Assembly (NCBI RefSeq): GCF_028771845.1
Contig: NZ_CP118270.1
Coordinates: forward strand, 6,076,001-6,140,000
DNA length: 64,000 nt
Direction: 5' to 3'
Origin: Paenibacillus marchantiae
GTDB taxonomy: Bacteria > Bacillota > Bacilli > Paenibacillales > Paenibacillaceae
Both the position numbers and the translations under genes were made by a program. Under the pieces are notes generated by a model that had not been told where the DNA came from, did no database searches, and was given only the letters and a program-made list of their open reading frames with translations. Positions within the stretch are counted from its first letter, which is position 1; every line of letters begins with the position of its first letter. Of the stretch, positions 44,037 through 52,435 are shown piece by piece.

Positions 44037-45047
44037 CTATCTTCCGTTTTTGGAATCACCGTGATCGTTGGAGTTTGTATTTTCACCAGGTTTTCCTAAT
44101 GTGTTGCGCATTTGAGTATCTGCTTCAATGTTTTTCAGGTTCATGTAGTCCATTACACCAATTTTACCGCTACGGAGTGCTTCAGCCATAGCAAGAGGTA
44201 CTTGGGATTCGGATTCAACTACACGCGCTCTCATTTCCACTACGCGCGCTTTCATCTCTTGTTCTTGGGCTACGGCCATTGCGCGGCGCTCTTCCGCTTT
44301 TGCCTGTGCAATACGTTTGTCAGCCTCTGCCTGCTCCGTTTGCAGGAAGGCACCAATGTTTTTACCTACATCCACGTCCGCGATATCAATAGACAGGATT
44401 TCAAAAGCGGTACCTGCATCCAGACCTTTGGACAATACGGTACGGGAGATCAGATCCGGATTTTCCAGGACGTCTTTATGGGAATTCGAGGAACCGTTTG
44501 TACTTACGATACCTTCACCGACACGGGCAATAATCGTCTCTTCACCCGCACCACCGACGAGGCGGTCAATATTGGCACGAACCGTAACCCGCGCTCTTAC
44601 TTTAACTTCGATACCATCTTTGGCTACCGCAGAAACAATCGGCGTTTCAATAACACGTGGGTTTACACTCATCTGTACGGCTTGCAATACGTCACGACCC
44701 GCAAGGTCGATCGCAGCAGCACGTTCAAATTCGAGTGGAATGTTCGCACGTTGTGCAGCAATCAGGGCGTTGACCACTCGGTCTACGTTACCACCGGCTA
44801 GGAAGTGACTCTCCAGTTGATTCATTGTCAATTGAAGTCCAGCTTTGGTTGCTTTAATCAGTGGATTTACGATCCTGCTAGGTGTTACACGTCTTAGTCT
44901 CATCGCTACCAGCGTGATAATCCCCACGCGTACGCCCGATGCAAGGGCTGAGATCCAGAGCATAACCGGGAAAAAGCTGAAGAATACGCTCAATACGATA
45001 ATCGCAACTACCGCAATAAGTAAAACCGTAATCAAGGTTGGTTCCAT
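44037..45047 (-). CDS. floA: Flotillin-like protein FloA (YqfA)
   Basis: A 336-residue SPFH-type scaffold of functional membrane microdomains. Two N-terminal membrane segments (about 8-28 and 34-52) anchor it. The SPFH-like body has AAIDLAGRDVLQAVQMSVNPRVIETP and ARVTVRANIDRLVGGAGEETIIARVGEGIV. A C-terminal coiled coil has Glu-Ala repeats (TEQAEADKRIAQAKAEERRAMAVAQEQEM). The ATG at 45047 lies 10 nt after GGAGG; a TTG two codons earlier is nearer to that site. It pairs with the upstream nfeD gene, as is usual. Confidence 0.95.
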   Translation of the reverse strand: MEPTLITVLLIAVVAIIVLSVFFSFFPVMLWISALASGVRVGIITLVAMRLRRVTPSRIVNPLIKATKAGLQLTMNQLESHFLAGGNVDRVVNALIAAQRANIPLEFERAAAIDLAGRDVLQAVQMSVNPRVIETPIVSAVAKDGIEVKVRARVTVRANIDRLVGGAGEETIIARVGEGIVSTNGSSNSHKDVLENPDLISRTVLSKGLDAGTAFEILSIDIADVDVGKNIGAFLQTEQAEADKRIAQAKAEERRAMAVAQEQEMKARVVEMRARVVESESQVPLAMAEALRSGKIGVMDYMNLKNIEADTQMRNTLGKPGENTNSNDHGDSKNGR

Positions 45048-45209
45048 AGTCAAAATTCCTCCATTTGCAATTTAATTTTTGTAAGAAACATGATAAAAAC
45101 AGTGTGGAACTTTGCTGCTGTGCATTGATTTACACCACTCGACTAGCAGCCTCCGTAGAATGGTTATGTACATTGCCGAAGCTTTAATCAACTCCGGCAA
45201 CAGAGCGGG

Positions 45210-46571
45210 TTACACCGGTAATGCTTGTTGAACCACAATCCGGGTACCTTCCGCTTTGATCACAATAATTGGTGTATCAATCGGAATGAAATCTCCATCC
45301 GACACCACATCGACACGCTCTCCGTTAAGTATCGCTGTTCCCGAGGGACGAAGTGGAGTCAAACTGATGCCCTGCAAACCGATCAACTCTTTGCGTTCTG
45401 TCGCCGAAGAGTATCCTTGATCAGCAGACAGCCTGTCACTTAATATGAATCGATTCCATATGCCTCGATCCTTAAACAGAATAACAACAATTGCAATGAC
45501 TACCAGCGCGGCTCCAAAAGCAATACCTAACGATATAAATGCATCACTTGTATCATAGGCGGCTCGCACGACACCAGCGACAAGCGCAATCGATCCCAAA
45601 ATCCCCAGAATACCGAAGCTCGGGATAAACATCTCGAGGATCATCATGATGAGTCCGACAGTGAATAACACCCATGTCTCCGCTCCGGCAAAACCGGCAA
45701 TGTAGTTCCCTGAGAAATAAAGCACAAAGCACACGATACCAACAATACCAGGCACTCCGAACCCAGGTACAATCAACTCAATGATCACACCGGCTATTCC
45801 GAGGAATAGCAATACCGTCATGACGACAGGATTGGTGAGAAATGTGGATATGTTCTCTGCAGCTGTTCTCTGAACAGTGAACACATCATCCTGACTGTAA
45901 CCAAGCCAAGCTGCAGCTTCTTCCGGCGTGTTGCTGATATGGTCCGCATAGCCCACTTTCAGCGCTTCTTCGGCCGAGAGAGCAATAATTTCACCTTTTT
46001 GCTTAGTTTTATTAATCTCAGGCATCTCCACGACCATGTTAACATCCGTCATTCCGGCTGCAATTTTGCCGTCACGGCCACTTTTCTCAGCCGCTCCCTG
46101 CATCTTGCTCTTCCAGAATGCAACCAGCTTCGGATCATCAACATGTTTACCCGTGCTGTCTACCATCGCTGCCGCACCAATCATACTCCCTGGCGACATT
46201 ACGATCTTATCTGCATTCAAAGCCAGAAAACTTCCGGCCGAGGCAGCATCTCCACGGACAAATGCAACGGTTTCAACTGGGCTTTCCTTAATTAATGTAC
46301 CCAGTTCTTCTGCCGTGTCGACACGCCCTCCCGGCGTATTGATATCCAGAACGATCAGGCCAGCATTCATCTCTTCTGCTTCTTTGAACCCGCGTTCCAT
46401 AAACTTGCCAAGTCCCTGCTCGATTGGTTTATCCACCGGAATGATATATACGGCGCCACTTTTCTCAGCTGCATGCGCTGACGGTGATCCAATCCAGACA
46501 GGAAGCAGCAGCGTCAGTAGCATCATGAGCATCAATGGCCCCGTAAGCTTCTTCCGGCGCTTTCCCTTCAC
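45210..46571 (-). CDS. yqeZ: NfeD-family membrane-bound ClpP-like serine protease (YqeZ)
   Basis: A 453-residue long-form NfeD. It has a signal peptide (cleaved about AHA) and a ClpP/SppA-like domain (about 40-220) with INTPGGRVDTAEELG, GDAASAGSFLALNADKIVMSPGSMIGAAAMV and the candidate catalytic Ser in SAGS. Four or five transmembrane helices (about 260-380) and a C-terminal OB-fold NfeD domain (LIGLQGISLTPLRPSGTAILNGERVDVVSDGDFI) follow. It partners FloA in membrane domains. The start is the GTG at 46571, 7 nt after GGGGGG. The ATG at 46592 has no site. Confidence 0.93.
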   Translation of the reverse strand: MKGKRRKKLTGPLMLMMLLTLLLPVWIGSPSAHAAEKSGAVYIIPVDKPIEQGLGKFMERGFKEAEEMNAGLIVLDINTPGGRVDTAEELGTLIKESPVETVAFVRGDAASAGSFLALNADKIVMSPGSMIGAAAMVDSTGKHVDDPKLVAFWKSKMQGAAEKSGRDGKIAAGMTDVNMVVEMPEINKTKQKGEIIALSAEEALKVGYADHISNTPEEAAAWLGYSQDDVFTVQRTAAENISTFLTNPVVMTVLLFLGIAGVIIELIVPGFGVPGIVGIVCFVLYFSGNYIAGFAGAETWVLFTVGLIMMILEMFIPSFGILGILGSIALVAGVVRAAYDTSDAFISLGIAFGAALVVIAIVVILFKDRGIWNRFILSDRLSADQGYSSATERKELIGLQGISLTPLRPSGTAILNGERVDVVSDGDFIPIDTPIIVIKAEGTRIVVQQALPV

Positions 46572-46824
46572 AAATAGTCCCCCCTTTTCCATTAATGTTA
46601 TACTGTCCAGCTTATGGTATTTATTACGTACAATGCAACATTTCGTTTCAAAATCTTAAAATTATATTTGAAACCGGAAGCAATTGCAACATTTTAAATC
46701 CATAATCATATATATTATCCATTTAAAAGCAATATTTGTGAATTTCCATGAACAAATGAACGATTACTAATTACGTTTCAAATTTCTGCTGGGAAATGAG
46801 TACCGTATCAATGATGTAAAATGG

Positions 46825-46857
46825 AAAAAACACCCCCTGACAAGTCAGGAGGTGTTT
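46825..46857 (-). terminator. Intrinsic terminator of the rpsU-yqeY transcript
   Basis: A 13-position stem AAACACCTCCTGA/TCAGGGGGTGTTT has a 4-nt loop and is followed on the minus strand by a T-run. Confidence 0.9.
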
Positions 46858-46868
46858 ATTGATTTGCT

Positions 46869-47312
46869 TTATTGCAGAAATTGTTGAACTGCTTGATTTA
46901 CCAGTTTGCCATCCGCTTTGCCTTTGACTTTCGGCATAAGGGCAGACATGACTTTCCCCATCTCGGCTTTCGAAGAAGCACCGGTTTCCTGGATGGTCTG
47001 CTGTACAATAACTTTAATTTCTTCTTCGGTAAGCTGTGCGGGAAGGTACTGACTGAGTAATTCAATTTCCGCTTTTGCATTTGCCGCGAGGTCTTCACGG
47101 CCCGCTTTGTCAAATTCTTGGAGGGCATCTTTGCGCTGTTTGATTTCACGACTCAGAATATCAAGCACTTCGTTATCATCCAAATCTCTTTTCAAATCTA
47201 TTTCAAGATTCTTGATCGTCGAACGAATCAACCGAATGTTGGAGAGCTTGAACTTGTCCTTGCTCTTCATCGCTTGCTTCATATCTTCGTTCAATCGTTC
47301 GCTAAGATTCAT
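46869..47312 (-). CDS. yqeY: GatB/YqeY domain protein
   Basis: A 147-residue soluble helical protein: LSERLNEDMKQAMKSKDKFKLSNIRLIRSTIKN, then LLSQYLPAQLTEEEIK and GKVMSALMPKVKGKADGKLVNQAVQQFL. It shares the tail domain of the GatB amidotransferase subunit that holds tRNA. As a free protein its role is unclear. It follows rpsU by 15 bp. Confidence 0.93.
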   Translation of the reverse strand: MNLSERLNEDMKQAMKSKDKFKLSNIRLIRSTIKNLEIDLKRDLDDNEVLDILSREIKQRKDALQEFDKAGREDLAANAKAEIELLSQYLPAQLTEEEIKVIVQQTIQETGASSKAEMGKVMSALMPKVKGKADGKLVNQAVQQFLQ

Positions 47313-47327
47313 GTAGTTAAAATCCTC

Positions 47328-47501
47328 CTAAAACTTTCTCTTACGAGCAGCCTCGGACTTTTTCTTGCGCTTTACGCTTGGCTTCTCATAATGCTTACGT
47401 TTCTTCACCTCAGCCAATACGCCATCTTTTGCGATGGAACGTTTAAAGCGACGAAGTGCAGCATCAATAGTCTCGTTTTTGCGAACTTTAGTTTCAGACA
47501 C
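47328..47501 (-). CDS. rpsU: Small ribosomal subunit protein S21
   Basis: A 57-residue basic protein: VSETKVRKNETIDAALRRFKR, then a Lys/Arg-rich tail ending EAARKRKF. It sits in the 30S platform near the mRNA exit. The GTG at 47501 is the start, with GGGAGGG 7 nt upstream; the longer frame from 47555 is not S21-like. Confidence 0.97.
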   Translation of the reverse strand: MSETKVRKNETIDAALRRFKRSIAKDGVLAEVKKRKHYEKPSVKRKKKSEAARKRKF

Positions 47502-47560
47502 CAGTTTTCCCTCCCTCCGACCAGACCGTCCAAGAGCAATAACACGGTTCATCACCTTTC

Positions 47561-47590
47561 ATTATAGGCGAAAGGTAATAAAGGTGTCAA
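47561..47590 (-). promoter_or_regulatory. Sigma-A promoter of rpsU-yqeY
   Basis: On the minus strand, consensus TTGACA (47585-47590), then 18 bp, then consensus TATAAT (47561-47566). It lies about 60 bp before the GTG. Confidence 0.88.
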
Positions 47591-47690
47591 CCTTAACGTA
47601 ATGATCATTTATTTTATGTGAACTTCAGCTCCATATTCATGCCTTTTATGCATATATGAATCAGTCCTGATTTAAAGTAACTTGGATCGT

Positions 47691-48050
47691 TTATTTGTGT
47701 GAGTCTGACAAACTTGTCAACACGCCAAGTCGGGTCCCACCAAGCAAATGATAGTGCAGATGATGAACGGTTTGTTCTCCATCCTTGCCGCAGTTATTAA
47801 TCAGTCGGTAACCTGTTTCTTCCACGCCGAGACGCTTGGCCGCTTCCTGCGCAGCCAAATGAATCTCACCGATCAACGGCAAGTCTTCCGCCGTTACTTC
47901 ATTCATGGAAGCAATATGTTTCTTGGGAATAACGAGTACATGGGTCGGTGCAGCGGGCTGGATGTCATGAAAGACGATGACATGGTCATTCTCCAGTACC
48001 TTATTGGAGGGAATGCTGCCCTCTACAATTTTGCAAAATAAGCAATCCAT
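47691..48050 (-). CDS. HIT-family nucleotide hydrolase (HinT-like)
   Basis: A 119-residue histidine-triad protein with CLFCKIVEGSIPSNKV at the start, AAPTHVLVIPKKHIAS in the middle and the triad HHLHYHLLGGT (about 95-105). HinT-type enzymes hydrolyse nucleoside phosphoramidates. AAGGAGGG lies 8 nt before the ATG. The Cys-x-x-Cys near the N-terminus suggests a zinc-binding form, but the distal ligands are not obvious. Confidence 0.92.
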   Translation of the reverse strand: MDCLFCKIVEGSIPSNKVLENDHVIVFHDIQPAAPTHVLVIPKKHIASMNEVTAEDLPLIGEIHLAAQEAAKRLGVEETGYRLINNCGKDGEQTVHHLHYHLLGGTRLGVLTSLSDSHK

Positions 48051-48095
48051 TGTTCATACCCTCCTTCGAATTAAAAATTATGTATACCCTACTAT

Positions 48096-48125
48096 CATAC
48101 CGGAACTGAAAACTCACGTCCAATT
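48096..48125 (-). promoter_or_regulatory. Probable sigma-A promoter of the HIT gene
   Basis: On the minus strand, TTGGAC (48120-48125), then 18 bp, then TATGAT (48096-48101). Confidence 0.5.
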
Positions 48126-48157
48126 TAACCTGTTTCAATTCAATAATAATAGCAACA

Positions 48158-48217
48158 AAAGAACCTCTCACATCTCAGTGAAGTGCAAAGAATACACCGA
48201 AGATGTGAAAGGTTCAG
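48158..48217 (-). terminator. Intrinsic terminator of the 48254-48592 gene
   Basis: A 15-position stem GAACCTTTCACATCT/AGATGTGAGAGGTTC is followed on the minus strand by TTTTG. Confidence 0.75.
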
Positions 48218-48253
48218 TTTTCATTGGTAAATGATAATGCTTTCAAGGCCCTA

Positions 48254-48592
48254 TTAATAATAAGGTAACAAAGATAATGCAGTCAGGCCGACCAACGGAA
48301 GGACCAGCCTGTTAAACCGTCTGCGACCGTAACCATAATAAGGGTATGGGTAGCCATAGCCCGGGAAGAATCCCCGTGCATGAGCGGGATAAGTAACTGG
48401 CATCATATTGGGTCCCCAGTTTGCGTTTGCATGATTAACCACAGCTTCATGCCCCACGGGAACAGCCAAATAAATCATGTCATCATCCACATTTTCCACA
48501 ATGCCATCATAATGGGCACCGTCATGCATCTGTATACATACATAGCGATGCATGTGTTCCTTACACAGTTTCTTCGCTTCTACCTTTTCCAC
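48254..48592 (-). CDS. Unknown protein: LSm-like N-terminus and Gly/Tyr/Pro-rich tail
   Basis: A 112-residue protein I do not recognise by name. Residues 1-50 show alternating strands, CKEHMHRYVCIQMHDGAHYDGIVENVDDDMIYLAVP, which resemble the Sm/LSm-like barrel pattern of small Bacillales surface or spore proteins. Residues 65-90 are aromatic and glycine-rich (FFPGYGYPYPYYGYG). A basic then hydrophobic end follows (RRRFNRLVLPLVGLTALSLL). The GTG start has GGAGG 9 nt upstream. The composition suggests a spore-coat or surface protein; that is inference. Confidence 0.6.
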   Translation of the reverse strand: MEKVEAKKLCKEHMHRYVCIQMHDGAHYDGIVENVDDDMIYLAVPVGHEAVVNHANANWGPNMMPVTYPAHARGFFPGYGYPYPYYGYGRRRFNRLVLPLVGLTALSLLPYY

Positions 48593-48702
48593 GTTCGATC
48601 GCCTCCCGAATCTGTTCTGCTCTTCATCACCCTTTCATCGTATTCAGATCTGGGCGAAATGACACTGTGAATGACAAGAGTTTCAAGATAAGGGCCTATT
48701 AA

Positions 48703-48797
48703 AAAAAGAAGCACCCCGTTGCAGTTTCCATGCGGAAGTCTGCTGTCGCGGACGTCTAACCAGGATTATTCCTGATCAGACGTCCGCCGGGGTGCTT
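48703..48797 (-). terminator. Three-way-junction inverted repeat downstream of sbcC
   Basis: An outer stem AAGCACCCCG/CGGGGTGCTT (48709-48718 with 48788-48797) encloses two branches. One is GCAG(T)TTCC/GGAA(GT)CTGC (48721-48743). The other is GCGGACGTCT/AGACGTCCGC (48748-48757 with 48778-48787). On the minus strand a T7 tract follows, so it can end the addB-addA-sbcD-sbcC transcript. It is more elaborate than an ordinary terminator. Confidence 0.65.
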
Positions 48798-49015
48798 AAC
48801 ATAAGTTTGTCGGCTTAACTGTAGTATAACAACAGGATGAACCTGTATCTGTGAGCTATCTCACTCAACTGTTACAACGAGTATATAAATGAGATTCAAA
48901 CCAACAAAACTCAATCAATCAGGAGATTTCCCCCTCAGGAACAACCTTGTACGGCCGGTTCCTGAGGGCATCCCAATTGGGGTCATTCATTCGTATGTGT
49001 TCTGTGTTCAAGTTC
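48798..49015. other. Non-coding gap with a second hairpin
   Basis: Between the structured terminator and the sbcC stop I see no gene. An 11-bp hairpin CCTCAGGAAC(C)/(G)GTTCCTGAGG spans about 48934-48964 without a following T-run. It could protect the 3' end of the sbcC message or be a weak first terminator. Confidence 0.4.
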
Positions 49016-52000
49016 CTATAATGTTTCCAATACTACGCGAGAGCCAGCTCCGGCCTCGCCCGCTGGAATAACTACAAGTTTGCGTGGCAAGCGTGCTCGC
49101 AGCTCCGGAACGTGGCTGATAATACCGACGGCAAGACGGTCATCATGCAATTTTTCTAACGATGTAATGACGGTATCCAGCAGTTCAGGGTCCAATGTGC
49201 CAAACCCTTCATCCAGGAAGAAGAATTGCAGCGGATACTGACCGCGCAGCTGAATCTGGGCAGACAGAGCCAGGGCCAGTGACAATGAGGTCAGGAACGT
49301 CTCTCCACCAGACAAGGTGGACACCGGACGTTTAACTCCACCGTTTGCATCGTCACAGATGACAAAGCCCCCGCCTGAATCCACCTCAAGTGAATAACGT
49401 TGTTTGGTCAGGAAGCGCAGACGCTGTGAAGCAGCCTGACTTACCTGCATCAGTTGTTCTTCTGCAATATACTCGACAAATGCATTACCTCTGAAAGCTG
49501 CTTGCAGTTTGCTAAGCATCTCACCTTGTCTGCTCACTTCTACCCGTTTGTTCTCCAACTCGGTCCAGCGAACGTGTCGCTGCTGCACATCTTCCAGATC
49601 CCGCTCTGCACGCGCCTTGGCTCTAAGAGCTGCTTCATCCTCTGCACGAGACAGTTTCAGTCGCTCTGAGCATGCCAACCATTGTTCCTCGGATACAACG
49701 ACTCCGCCCAATTTTTGTTCCAGCTCACGCAATTGAGAAATAAGTTCACGATCACGCTCCCGATGCTGCTGAATTTCCGCGGCAAGACGCTCCGCTTCTT
49801 GGGAAGGGAGGGCTGCCTCCACAACATCATTCTCCGAATCAAATGGCGATTGTTCCATCAATTGCTTCCAGCGTTCCTGTGCCTGCTGCAAATGCTCTGC
49901 TGCCGAGGCTGCTGCTTGTTGAGCCATGACATCCTTCTTGGCCGATTCCTGTTTCAACACATCCGCTTCCTTGAAACGCTGTGCTGAATCGGCAGCAATT
50001 TTCCGTAGTCCATCCAGACGAGTCTGGGCCGCAGCAATCAAATCCTCGACCCGTTGCTCGCCAACCCATTGACGCAGACGTTCTTCCTTCTCGGCAAGCT
50101 GTTTGCTGTTGCCTTGCCATTCCGTTTGCCATTGAATCAGCTGTTTGTCCAATTCAACCAGCTTCTGCTGAAGGGACTGTACCAACTGTTCCTTTTCTTC
50201 AAGGAACGTCACGCTCTTGTTCAGCCGTTCCTTGATGTCTTCTGCGCGCGCGTCTCGCTCCTGCATCGCCTGGTGAAGGGCCATGGCCTGCTCTTGAACG
50301 ATGCCGGGCAGTTCCGCGGCCCAGCGGCCGTGCAATGCGGCTGCGGCGGCCTCACTCTCGGCCAACCGGCGCTCCGCCTGTGCGAGTCCGGCTTGGCCTG
50401 CCTCCTGCGCAGCAGCCGCTTCCATGCGGCGCTGCTGCGCGCCCACAGCCGCCTGCTGCAACGCGGCGGCTTCCGCTTGCAGCGGCGCTGCGGCTGCGGC
50501 CAGCGCCCGCGCGGCTTCGCGCAGTGCGGCGGCACGCTCCGCCCAGTCCGCCGGGGAGCGCCCGTGTACGGGCGAACCGGCGGGCTCTGGCTTCGCAGCC
50601 GCAGGCGCGGCCTCGGCTGTGGCCGGGGCTTCGCCGGCCGCAGCGCCAAGCTGCGTCAGCAGGCTGCGACGTTCGTGCAGCTGCTGGCGCAGCCCAAAGC
50701 GCAGCTCCTGCAGCTCCGCGTGCAGGCTGCGCAGCAGTTCCAGGTCCGCATCGCCTGCGGGCGGACCTTCTCCCGGCGGCGCAGCCGGGAGCGGGTGGTG
50801 TGCGGAGCCGCACACCGGGCATGGCTCGCCGTCGCGCAGCTCGGCGCGCAAGGCGGAGGAGAGCCTATGCAGCTCCTGCTCACGCATGGTTCCGCGCAGC
50901 TGCTCCTCCGCCCTGGCCAGCAGGCTCTGTTCGCGGCCAATGTCCTGCTCACAGGCAAGCAAGGCCTCAAGGCCCACTGCCGCCTGTTCGATTAGATGCT
51001 GACGCTGTTCACTCAGACGGCTCTCTTCCTGGACAGCCAGCTTCAGCCGATCTGCCCCCTGTTCAGCCGACTGCTTATTGGCTTCCATCTCAGCCTTGTT
51101 CTGGCGCAATTGCTCCGCCGCAGTATCCAACCGATGCTTCAATTCCAGTGCAGCCTGCAGCTGTCTGCGTTCTTCGGACTTCACTTCATTCGGCTTCAGG
51201 CTTTCCTGTAATTCTTCCCGCCGTTTGCGGCCACGCTGCTGTAGTTCTTTTTCCTTCTCCAGCTGTTGTCCGATGACACTCTGTTCAGCCTGTCCTTTGT
51301 CCAAAAGCTGCTTAAGACGGGTACTATCCTCTCGTAGCCCATCCCGTTCCCGTTGCAACTCCTTGGCCTGTTCAAGCTGTTCCAAACGAAGCAGCAGCTT
51401 GGGTTCTTCCTCAGCCATCTGTACACGGGCCGTTTCGGCCTTCTCGGCTTCCAGTACAGACAGCCGTTCATGTTCCACCGCTTGCTGGTGAGCAATCCCG
51501 GCTGTATCCTCACGTAACTTCTGCTGTGCTGCTGCGTCACGCATCGTCTGCAATGAAGGCAGTATCGCGTCTGCCGCCCCGGCCAGTTTCAGCCGTTGTT
51601 CCCCAGCTTCGATCTGTGGTGCACGTGCTTTCAGCTTTTCGTGTTCCTCCATACGAACCTGGCGTTCATGGCTTAACTCACGGACTTTACCGAGTTGCTC
51701 GGCTTCCTTCATCGCTTCATCAAGCGTTTTGCGTGACAATTCAGACTTTTTCACAGCAGCTTGAAGAAGAAGCTCCGTTTCTGCCAACGTCTCTTTGCTG
51801 GCATTCCCAAGCCCCTGCTGCTCCGCGGCCAATGACTGATGAACCATATCATTGTCCTTCACCCGACGGCTGAGCTTGATGGCAAGCTGATCTCCATACT
51901 TCTCCAGATGGAATAAACGTTGCAGCATCTGGCGTCGTTCACTGCCTTTCAGTGACAGAAACTCAGCAAATTTCCCTTGTGGAAGCACAACGGCCCGCGT

Positions 52001-52435
52001 AAAATCATCCATTTTCAACCCAATGACATCTTCAACGCAGCGGTTCACGTCTGCCAGTTTATCAGCCAGCACCTGTTCCTCTCCGTTGACGGTCTCAATG
52101 AATTTGCTTATTGTGTTGCTTACCGATACCTCATTGTTTCGTTTGAAGCGTCGTTCCACCCGAAATCTTCTTGTGCCTTCCGCCGATACAAGTTCAAATG
52201 TAAAAGCAACGGACAACGAATCCTCAGCGTGGTTCATGATTCCCTGGGTACCATTAACCGCACGTTCCACTTTTCCGTACATGGCCAGCGTAATCGCGTC
52301 GAGCAAAGACGATTTCCCACTGCCTGTAGGACCAAAAATACCGAACAGTCCCGTTTCCGTCAATACAGTAAAATCAATCTCCTGAGTCTCCCGATAACTT
52401 TGCAGACCTGCGACTTTCAATAAAATCGGCTTCAA
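49016..52435 (-). CDS. sbcC: SbcC, ATPase subunit of the SbcCD (Rad50/Mre11-type) nuclease
   Basis: A 1139-residue SMC-like protein. Walker A is IFGPTGSGKSSLLDAI (about 34-49). A long first coiled coil leads to the zinc hook CPVCGSAHHP (about 545-555), then a returning coiled coil. The C-terminal lobe has the signature VSTLSGGETFLTSLSLALA and Walker B FFFLDEGFGTLD. With SbcD it cleaves hairpins and protein-blocked DNA ends. The stretch around and after the hook (about 50300-50990) is strongly GC-rich and encodes an Ala-rich coiled coil, unlike the rest. The start overlaps the sbcD stop (ATGA). Confidence 0.95.
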   Translation of the reverse strand: MKPILLKVAGLQSYRETQEIDFTVLTETGLFGIFGPTGSGKSSLLDAITLAMYGKVERAVNGTQGIMNHAEDSLSVAFTFELVSAEGTRRFRVERRFKRNNEVSVSNTISKFIETVNGEEQVLADKLADVNRCVEDVIGLKMDDFTRAVVLPQGKFAEFLSLKGSERRQMLQRLFHLEKYGDQLAIKLSRRVKDNDMVHQSLAAEQQGLGNASKETLAETELLLQAAVKKSELSRKTLDEAMKEAEQLGKVRELSHERQVRMEEHEKLKARAPQIEAGEQRLKLAGAADAILPSLQTMRDAAAQQKLREDTAGIAHQQAVEHERLSVLEAEKAETARVQMAEEEPKLLLRLEQLEQAKELQRERDGLREDSTRLKQLLDKGQAEQSVIGQQLEKEKELQQRGRKRREELQESLKPNEVKSEERRQLQAALELKHRLDTAAEQLRQNKAEMEANKQSAEQGADRLKLAVQEESRLSEQRQHLIEQAAVGLEALLACEQDIGREQSLLARAEEQLRGTMREQELHRLSSALRAELRDGEPCPVCGSAHHPLPAAPPGEGPPAGDADLELLRSLHAELQELRFGLRQQLHERRSLLTQLGAAAGEAPATAEAAPAAAKPEPAGSPVHGRSPADWAERAAALREAARALAAAAAPLQAEAAALQQAAVGAQQRRMEAAAAQEAGQAGLAQAERRLAESEAAAAALHGRWAAELPGIVQEQAMALHQAMQERDARAEDIKERLNKSVTFLEEKEQLVQSLQQKLVELDKQLIQWQTEWQGNSKQLAEKEERLRQWVGEQRVEDLIAAAQTRLDGLRKIAADSAQRFKEADVLKQESAKKDVMAQQAAASAAEHLQQAQERWKQLMEQSPFDSENDVVEAALPSQEAERLAAEIQQHRERDRELISQLRELEQKLGGVVVSEEQWLACSERLKLSRAEDEAALRAKARAERDLEDVQQRHVRWTELENKRVEVSRQGEMLSKLQAAFRGNAFVEYIAEEQLMQVSQAASQRLRFLTKQRYSLEVDSGGGFVICDDANGGVKRPVSTLSGGETFLTSLSLALALSAQIQLRGQYPLQFFFLDEGFGTLDPELLDTVITSLEKLHDDRLAVGIISHVPELRARLPRKLVVIPAGEAGAGSRVVLETL

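Noticed and set aside
50054..51276. Several long plus-strand open frames (233-313 codons) opposite sbcC
   Set aside because: They coincide with the GC-rich, stop-poor island in sbcC. The products are Arg/Ala/Ser-rich and lack ribosome-binding sites; the sbcC frame carries the conserved motifs.
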